The translations under genes were made by a program, and so were the position numbers. DNA of 33,541 nt from Prevotellaceae bacterium. GTDB taxonomy: Bacteria > Bacteroidota > Bacteroidia > Bacteroidales > UBA932. The first letter of the stretch is position 1. Every line of letters starts with the position of its first letter. Positions 27,021 to 33,541 of the stretch are shown piece after piece. Below the pieces are notes generated by a model. The model did not search any database and was not told the origin of the DNA. It saw only the letters and a list, made by a program, of their open reading frames with translations. Where the stretch lies: positions 1 through 33,541 of the forward strand of contig JAISXV010000103.1 of the NCBI GenBank assembly GCA_031270335.1, written 5' to 3'.

Positions 27021-27118
27021 TGGAAAAAATCGCCAAATATCCCTCATAAGTTCTATAATTAACAATCACATATAACTAATCTGCTATCTATTAATAATAT
27101 AATTTTTTTTTCGTTTCC

Positions 27119-27160
27119 ATTTTTTTGATAAAAAGCACGATATAATTTTTTTGATAAAAA
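27119..27160 (+). repeat. Direct repeat ATTTTTTTGATAAAAA (two exact 16-bp copies)
   Basis: Copies at 27119-27134 and 27145-27160, start-to-start distance 26 bp. Confidence 0.85.
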
Positions 27161-27174
27161 CAAGTAAAAAAAAT

Positions 27175-27205
27175 TTTGTAAAATAAATTTTTCTCACCAA
27201 CTTTG
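27175..27205 (+). promoter_or_regulatory. Candidate Bacteroidetes-type promoter for dnaA
   Basis: TTTG (27175-27178), 19-nt spacer, CAACTTTG (27198-27205; one mismatch to TAnnTTTG), 25 nt before the dnaA ATG. Confidence 0.5.
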
Positions 27206-27230
27206 CCGGATAAAAGTAAAAAAAATATCA

Positions 27231-28652
27231 ATGGAAGCGTATAGACAAGTTTGGGCTAATTGCCTGCAAATAATTAAGGATAATGTAGATAAGGGCGCTT
27301 ATGATACATGGTTTGCGCCGATAACTCCGTCGCGGTTGACTGACAACGTGTTGACAATCGAAGTGCCGACTCCGTTCTTTTACGAGTTTCTGGAAGAGCA
27401 TTATATCGATCTGTTGAGAAAAACTCTCCGAAAAGAATTAGGAAACTCAGCAAAACTCGAATACAGCGTCAAAGTTGTCAACGGCGCGCCTACATTCACG
27501 TATCCGGCACAAAACAAACCGAATTTAACAAACAGGAGCATCCCGTATCCCTATCCGAGTACACAGGACGAACCGAAAATCGTCAATCCTTTTACTATTC
27601 CCGGATTGAAAAAGTTGGAGATAGACCCTCAACTCAATCCGAACTATAATTTTACCAATTTCGTCGAAGGAGAATGTAACAGTCTGGCTCGTTCCGCCGG
27701 TTTGACCATTGCCCAAAATCCGGGTAAAACAGCTTTTAATCCGATGTTTATCTACGGTAATTCGGGTTTGGGAAAGACACACCTGTCGCAGGCTATCGGA
27801 ATAGAAATCAAGGAAAAACATCCCGATAAAATCGTCATATACGTTGATGCGCGAAAGTTCGAATCACAATACATCGACGCCGCTGTAATGAAAAATAAAG
27901 TAAACGATTTTCTTTATTTCTATCAAATGATGGATGTGCTTATCATTGACGACGTCCACGAATTTGCAGGCAAAACAAAAACGCAAAACGCTTTCTTCCA
28001 TATATTCAACCATCTGCACCAGATGGGTAAACAACTGATTTTGACTTCCGACAAACCTCCCGTTGAACTCCAAGGAATGGAACAACGTTTGCTGTCACGT
28101 TTCAAATGCGGACTTTTCGCCGAACTGAAAACGCCCGATTTGGCTACTCGCATCGCTATTCTCAACAAAAAAATATACAACGACGGAATAATAATTAGCG
28201 ATGAAGTAATAGAATATCTTGCGTCGAATATCACAAACAATATCAGGGAGTTGGAAGGAGCGTTAGTGTCGGTGCTTGCCCAATCGACCTTGATTAAAAA
28301 GGAGATAACCATCGCCCTCGTTGCCGACATGCTGGATAAACTCGTAAACACCGCAAGAAGAGAAATATCCATCGACGAAATCAAGCAAACCGTATGCGAT
28401 TTTTTTGCATTGCCCTACGACAAAATTGTATCCAAATCAAGAAAAAGAGAAATTGTTCTGGTTCGACAAATCGCTATGTATCTGAGTAAAAATCATACTA
28501 ATTATTCTACTGCTCAAATCGGCGACCAAATCGGAAAAAAAGACCATACTACGGTTATACATTCAATTAGAGCTATTCAGAACATGATTGATACTGATAA
28601 AGTATTCAAAAAAACAATGCAAAATTTGGAAAAAAAATTGATTGGATATTGA
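27231..28652 (+). CDS. dnaA: Chromosomal replication initiator protein DnaA
   Basis: NPMFIYGNSGLGKTHLSQAIG Walker A, VLIIDDVHEF Walker B, IRELEGALVSVLAQ, and domain IV signature GKKDHTTVIHSIRAI. Confidence 0.97.
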   Translation: MEAYRQVWANCLQIIKDNVDKGAYDTWFAPITPSRLTDNVLTIEVPTPFFYEFLEEHYIDLLRKTLRKELGNSAKLEYSVKVVNGAPTFTYPAQNKPNLTNRSIPYPYPSTQDEPKIVNPFTIPGLKKLEIDPQLNPNYNFTNFVEGECNSLARSAGLTIAQNPGKTAFNPMFIYGNSGLGKTHLSQAIGIEIKEKHPDKIVIYVDARKFESQYIDAAVMKNKVNDFLYFYQMMDVLIIDDVHEFAGKTKTQNAFFHIFNHLHQMGKQLILTSDKPPVELQGMEQRLLSRFKCGLFAELKTPDLATRIAILNKKIYNDGIIISDEVIEYLASNITNNIRELEGALVSVLAQSTLIKKEITIALVADMLDKLVNTARREISIDEIKQTVCDFFALPYDKIVSKSRKREIVLVRQIAMYLSKNHTNYSTAQIGDQIGKKDHTTVIHSIRAIQNMIDTDKVFKKTMQNLEKKLIGY

Positions 28653-28787
28653 GAACTGGAAATATACCGTTGAAAAATAACTGCAATGTTTTGTATTTAT
28701 TCATGTAATTGACTGTGTTAAACTAAAATTTAATCAAATTTTGTGGTGAATATAATATAACAAATTTAGTATAACAATATAAGTATT

Positions 28788-31208
28788 ATGAACTCAAGAA
28801 TAATTTTAGCAGCGACAGTAGTATTATTTATGCTGCAACAGGTAAAAATCTCTGCGCAAGTTGCCGACCTTGACGGAGGACCAATGGGAATCGAACGCGT
28901 AGCGATGTGTGTCGGTTCGCCGATTCCGTATCTTTCGACGCCTCCGAAAGACAGTCTTCTCCCGAACTGGGTACAGATTGACCTTGGCGCTGTTTATCCC
29001 GTCGAAGCGGTGAAACTGTATCCTTATTTTCAAGATCAAGCCTGGCCCGGAGCGCATTCGCATAATTTTCCTGTCCGTTTCCGTATCGAAGCGGCGGGAA
29101 GCGAAGCGTTTGCCAATTCATACACGGTGATAGACCAGACAAAATTCGATTTTGTCAGTTATCCGTTGGAAATTAAGACTTACAAACTTCCACAACCGGT
29201 ACAGGCGCGTTATGTACGGCTGACGGTTTTCAAGCCGGACGTCTTTGAACTTTGGCGTTTCGAAGTGATTTCGGAAGGAAAGGACGTCGCCGAAGGCAAG
29301 ACGCTCGCTGATTCCAATAATGGTAATCTGGGGAAACATTTCCTGTTGCGTCCGCAACGTCCCGTCGGCGAAAACGTATGGTTCGACCATCCCGAACAGG
29401 TTACAGCTCCGGAAACATGGAAGCCTGTCAAAGCGCCGTTGAAAACTCCTCGTAGCGGTGTGACTGTCGGAGGACTGTTTAAACAGACCTTAGACAAAAA
29501 TATCCATTACCTGTTTAACTCGTTCAGCGTACATGATATGGCGCACAATTTCCTCGAACGTGCGAATAAAGACGTCGGAAGAACATTCGAAGGTCCCAGC
29601 AGTTGGTTTACACGCGGACTGGGCGGCTCTATCGCCGGGCGTTTCCTGATGGGCGCCGGAAATACGTTGCGCTGGCAAAGCGACGAAGAACTGCGTCGCC
29701 GGATGGATGAACTAATTGATTATATCGAAATATGCGCTACTCCCGAAGGATATATCCACGGCTACGCCGAACGTACTATCCTGCAAGGACAAAACAATGG
29801 CTACGCACGCGGCTGGATTTCACAGGGACTTGTCGAAGCGGGAGTTGCCGGCAATCCGAAAGCCTGGCAACTGTTACGCCGTAGCGGTGATTGGTTCAAT
29901 TCCTGTCCGTATTTGCCCGAAATGATGTTTCGCGTCCCTATCGGCAATCAAGGAATGGTGGCAAACTCCCGGACCTACCTTGATACCGACATCGGCGTAC
30001 CAGCTGATATTCAGGTCTTACAACGATATTTTCAACTCAATTTCTGGCTCGACCAACTCATCGAGCGCGACCCGTCGGCTATCTGGCAATATCAATACGA
30101 ACGCGTTCACAGTTACCTCATCATCGTGCTGAACGCCTACATGGACATGTACATGGCTACCGGCGACCAATATTATCTGAAAGCGATGCATGGAGCCTGG
30201 GATATCTTTCACGAACATTTTACGCATACCGGCGGCAGTATCAGCGTGATTGAATCCTATACCTTTCCGCCGCGTCAGTTTCCGCCAAAATCCTATCATT
30301 TAAGAATGAGTACCGGCGAGTTGTGCGGAAATGTTTTCTGGGCGGTGTTTAACGAGCAGTTGCGTGTTCTGTATCCCGATAACGGAGAAAAATATGTTGC
30401 CGAAATCGAAAAGAGTATCTACAATATTGGCATTGCCAATCAAGACCGTGACAATGGGAACATTCGCTATCATGCGCGTCTTATCGGTAAAAAGGAAAAC
30501 GGCGGCTGCGGAGGCTCGTGTTGCGAAGGTCAGGGAACGCGGCTGTACGGGATGTTGCCGGAGTTTGTGTATAAGATTGCTGTTGATGGTCTTTATGTTG
30601 ATTTATTCAACGAATCGTCAATCGAATGGGAACAGGACGGCAAAAAACTTTCGCTGCATCAACACAGCGATTTTCCGTTGAATCCCGAAGTGAAACTGCA
30701 TTTCGAACTCACAGCGCCGGTTAAAAGCAAGATTCGTGTCCGTGTACCCTCGTGGGCTTCGTCGAAGATGGATATCTTTGTGAACGGCAAGAAAGCCGCT
30801 ACAGGAAATGCCGGCTCTTATGTTACGCTCAATCGCACGTGGAACAATAACGACGTCGTCAGTTTTACTCTGCCGATGGATTTTCGTATGACAAAATACG
30901 CCGGCGTCACCGATGATTTTACAGGAAAAGAGGCTTACGCTCTGGAATATGGTCCGTTGCTGATGGGACTTGTCGGCGACGAGGTCAAAAACGGCATTTT
31001 CAATCTTCCGTTTGCTGTAAACGAATTGAAATCAAAACTGAAACCGGTAGCCGGAAAACCGTTACATTTCAACGTCGAAGGAACAAACGGTGTTGAATAT
31101 GTTCCGTATTACGAAATCCACAAAGAAACGTTTACCTGTTATCCGTTTTTTACGACGAAATTCTCATCATTCCAAATACAATCTCGAAGTTCTATTTTAC
31201 CTTCATAA
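28788..31208 (+). CDS. GH127-like (DUF1680, beta-L-arabinofuranosidase family) glycosidase with N-terminal discoidin-like domain
   Basis: Signal peptide; discoidin-like [23 protein letters not shown]127 motifs GELCGNVFW (E-x-C) and [22 protein letters not shown]. Confidence 0.83.
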   Translation: MNSRIILAATVVLFMLQQVKISAQVADLDGGPMGIERVAMCVGSPIPYLSTPPKDSLLPNWVQIDLGAVYPVEAVKLYPYFQDQAWPGAHSHNFPVRFRIEAAGSEAFANSYTVIDQTKFDFVSYPLEIKTYKLPQPVQARYVRLTVFKPDVFELWRFEVISEGKDVAEGKTLADSNNGNLGKHFLLRPQRPVGENVWFDHPEQVTAPETWKPVKAPLKTPRSGVTVGGLFKQTLDKNIHYLFNSFSVHDMAHNFLERANKDVGRTFEGPSSWFTRGLGGSIAGRFLMGAGNTLRWQSDEELRRRMDELIDYIEICATPEGYIHGYAERTILQGQNNGYARGWISQGLVEAGVAGNPKAWQLLRRSGDWFNSCPYLPEMMFRVPIGNQGMVANSRTYLDTDIGVPADIQVLQRYFQLNFWLDQLIERDPSAIWQYQYERVHSYLIIVLNAYMDMYMATGDQYYLKAMHGAWDIFHEHFTHTGGSISVIESYTFPPRQFPPKSYHLRMSTGELCGNVFWAVFNEQLRVLYPDNGEKYVAEIEKSIYNIGIANQDRDNGNIRYHARLIGKKENGGCGGSCCEGQGTRLYGMLPEFVYKIAVDGLYVDLFNESSIEWEQDGKKLSLHQHSDFPLNPEVKLHFELTAPVKSKIRVRVPSWASSKMDIFVNGKKAATGNAGSYVTLNRTWNNNDVVSFTLPMDFRMTKYAGVTDDFTGKEAYALEYGPLLMGLVGDEVKNGIFNLPFAVNELKSKLKPVAGKPLHFNVEGTNGVEYVPYYEIHKETFTCYPFFTTKFSSFQIQSRSSILPS

Positions 31209-31876
31209 ATCGCTTTACCGATTATAACGCCTTCGCAACCTGTATTTTTGAGTAAGATGATGTCGTCGATACACGAAACGCCTCCGCTTGCTATCAGGTT
31301 TACAGACGTTTCACGTAAAATATCACTGTAGAGTTCTGTTGCCGCGCCCTGTAACATTCCGTCCTTGCCGATGTCGGTACAGATAACGTATTTAATTCCA
31401 TTTGCTTCGTGCTGTTTGATGAACTCCACGACGTCGATGGAAGAACTTTGCGTCCAGCCATGAGTAGATATTTTCCGATCGATGGCGTCGGCGCCGAGAA
31501 TGATTTTCCCGGATCCATATTGCGAAAGCCATTTGAGAAAGATTTCGGGATTTTTGACGGCGATGCTTCCGGCAGTGATCTGGTTAGCGCCACATTCGAA
31601 CGCTGTTTTCAGGTCGTCGTCGCTTTTCAGACCACCCCCGAAATCGACTTTGAGAGACGTCCGGGTTGCGATTTGTTCCAAAATCTTATGATTGACAATG
31701 TGATTTGACTTTGCGCCGTCGAGATCGACAAGATGAAGATACTTGATTCCGGCGGCTTCAAACTCCTTCGCGACCTCCAAAGGATTTTCGTTATAAATCT
31801 TTTTTGTTGCATAATCGCCTTTTGTCAGGCGGACGCATTTGCCTTCTATTATGTCAATTGCAGGAATCAGTCTCAT
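31139..31876 (-). CDS. hisA: Phosphoribosylformimino-5-aminoimidazole carboxamide ribotide isomerase
   Basis: [80 protein letters not shown]. Confidence 0.97.
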   Translation of the reverse strand: MRLIPAIDIIEGKCVRLTKGDYATKKIYNENPLEVAKEFEAAGIKYLHLVDLDGAKSNHIVNHKILEQIATRTSLKVDFGGGLKSDDDLKTAFECGANQITAGSIAVKNPEIFLKWLSQYGSGKIILGADAIDRKISTHGWTQSSSIDVVEFIKQHEANGIKYVICTDIGKDGMLQGAATELYSDILRETSVNLIASGGVSCIDDIILLKNTGCEGVIIGKAIYEGKIELRDCIWNDENFVVKNG

Positions 31877-32451
31877 AATGCAAGAAAATTTTTCAATATC
31901 CGCTCCCCTGTCGAAGCCGATTTTTCGGGATGAAACTGGGTTGCGTAAAAATTATTTTTGTTGATTGCCGCCGCAAACGGCACGATATAATCGCAAACAG
32001 CAATGGTTTCCGGACAGATTTCGGCATAATAACTGTGTACGAAATAGAAATCGTGGACAGGCTCTATTCCCTTGAACAGTGGCGATTTGAGGTCTGTAAG
32101 ACTGTTCCATCCGATATGCGGAACTATGTCGAGAGGCGGAAACAACTTCACTTTCGTGTCGAATATTCCAAGACATTCGGCATCGCCCTCTTCCGACGAT
32201 CGACACATCAGTTGCAAGCCGAGACATATCCCCAAAACGGGCTGTTTCAGTTCGGGTATCAAAGTGTGAATGTTTTCATTACGAAGATAGTTCATTGCCG
32301 AACTTGCTTCGCCGACGCCCGGAAAAATCACTTTATCGGCAGAGAGTATTTCGTCTTTATCGTCGGTGATTTTGCAGGAACAGCCTAACCGGTCGAGCGC
32401 ATTTTTCACCGACGCTGTATTGCCTGCGTTATACTTGATTATTGCTATCAT
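31873..32451 (-). CDS. hisH: Imidazole glycerol phosphate synthase subunit HisH
   Basis: [70 protein letters not shown]. Confidence 0.97.
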   Translation of the reverse strand: MIAIIKYNAGNTASVKNALDRLGCSCKITDDKDEILSADKVIFPGVGEASSAMNYLRNENIHTLIPELKQPVLGICLGLQLMCRSSEEGDAECLGIFDTKVKLFPPLDIVPHIGWNSLTDLKSPLFKGIEPVHDFYFVHSYYAEICPETIAVCDYIVPFAAAINKNNFYATQFHPEKSASTGERILKNFLAL

Positions 32452-33539
32452 AAACTTCCTTTTGTGCTTGGTATGTTATAGTTATCTGTTTGACGAACGG
32501 CGTATTTTACCGCTTTGGCGAAAGCTTTGAAGACGCCTTCGATTTTGTGATGTTCGTTGTCGCCTTCGGCTTTGATGTTGAGATTGCATTTAGCATTGTC
32601 GGAGAACGATTTGAAGAAGTGCATAAACATTTCGGTCGGGACTTCGCCGATTTTTTCGCGTCGAAATTCTGCTTCCCAGACAAGCCAGGGACGCCCTCCG
32701 AAATCGACGGCAACCTGAGCCAGGCAGTCATCCATCGGCAGGCAAAATCCGTAACGTTCAATGCCTTTCTTGCTTCCCAAAGCCTCAAGAAACGCTTGTC
32801 CGAGAGCAATGCCCGTGTCCTCAATCGTGTGATGTTCGTCGATGTGCAAATCGCCTTTTACACTGATAGTTAAATCCATGTTTCCGTGTCGGGCAATCTG
32901 TTCGAGTATATGGTCGAAAAAACCTAATCCGGTGGAGATATTGCTTTTACCGCTACCGTCGATGTTGAGACAGACGTCGATGTTTGTTTCCGCTGTTTTT
33001 CGGGAAACATGGGCGCAACGGGATATCTGTTTGAGATAAGCGTAGATTTTGCTCCATTCCGTAGTGGTCAAATCTGCATCGGGACAGGCGTCGGCGCTTA
33101 TCAGGATGGCTTTTGCCCCGAGATTTTTTGCGAGTTCCACGTCAGTCAGTCTGTCGCCAATCACAAACGAGTTTTTCAGGTCGTATCCTCCATGCAAATA
33201 TTTGTGTAACATGCCCGTACCCGGTTTTCGGGTCGGGAGATTTTCGTGCGGAAAACTTTTGTCGATATGTATATCCGCAAAAGTAATTCCTTCGTTTTCA
33301 AATGCACGGATGATTTTATTCTGCACAGGTAAAAAATCGTCTTCGGGAAATGATTCCGTCCCCAAGCCGTCCTGATTGGTAACCATTACAAGTTCGTAAT
33401 CAAGTTCTTTGGCGATTTTAGCGAGATTCTGAAAAACGCCCGGATAAAATTCAAGTTTCTCAAGACTGTCAACCTGATAATCCGTTGACGGCTCGATAAT
33501 CAAAGTCCCGTCACGGTCGATAAATAGTACTTTCTTCAT
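32448..33539 (-). CDS. hisB: Bifunctional histidinol-phosphatase / imidazoleglycerol-phosphate dehydratase
   Basis: N-terminal HAD domain [34 protein letters not shown] domain [39 protein letters not shown]. Confidence 0.97.
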   Translation of the reverse strand: MKKVLFIDRDGTLIIEPSTDYQVDSLEKLEFYPGVFQNLAKIAKELDYELVMVTNQDGLGTESFPEDDFLPVQNKIIRAFENEGITFADIHIDKSFPHENLPTRKPGTGMLHKYLHGGYDLKNSFVIGDRLTDVELAKNLGAKAILISADACPDADLTTTEWSKIYAYLKQISRCAHVSRKTAETNIDVCLNIDGSGKSNISTGLGFFDHILEQIARHGNMDLTISVKGDLHIDEHHTIEDTGIALGQAFLEALGSKKGIERYGFCLPMDDCLAQVAVDFGGRPWLVWEAEFRREKIGEVPTEMFMHFFKSFSDNAKCNLNIKAEGDNEHHKIEGVFKAFAKAVKYAVRQTDNYNIPSTKGSL

Positions 33540-33541
33540 GT

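Noticed and set aside
26899-27230. Confident oriC call upstream of dnaA
   Set aside because: No canonical DnaA boxes visible, and in Bacteroidetes dnaA proximity does not prove an origin; kept only as a hypothesis.
1-33541. Mobile elements, CRISPR arrays, restriction or toxin-antitoxin systems
   Set aside because: No transposase, integrase, regularly spaced repeats or recognisable defence gene found in the ORF translations.

Overview
The window reads as a densely coding Bacteroidetes-type (probably Bacteroidales) chromosomal segment. Supporting signs are TTTG...TAnnTTTG promoters, a PorT-like protein, a DUF4296-like lipoprotein, a lysine-type SerA and bifunctional HisB. I find no CRISPR array, rRNA, transposase or phage gene. 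From left to right it holds: a 5'-truncated M16 peptidase, an isochorismatase-family hydrolase and nadD; a minus-strand operon serA > rfbD > ketosynthase > O-methyltransferase > MMPL/acyltransferase/methyltransferase fusion (aryl-polyene/flexirubin-like lipid module); tRNA-Ser(UGA); elbB, folE, a small conserved-looking ORF and a leuA-family gene; two glycosyltransferases and nnrD/E; a minus-strand block glnS > mazG > lolA-like > unknown; a MoxR ATPase, YihY, lipoprotein, CPBP protease and PorT-like protein; a kdsB-like gene; dnaA; a GH127-like glycosidase; and hisB-hisH-hisA on the minus strand. The best leads are the compact ketosynthase/trifunctional exporter module with a LolA-like pair about 9 kb away, the convergent 70-bp overlap of the GH127-like gene with hisA where hisF would be expected, and the repeat-bearing AT-rich region upstream of dnaA. 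All family calls come from reading motifs by eye; no database search was run.
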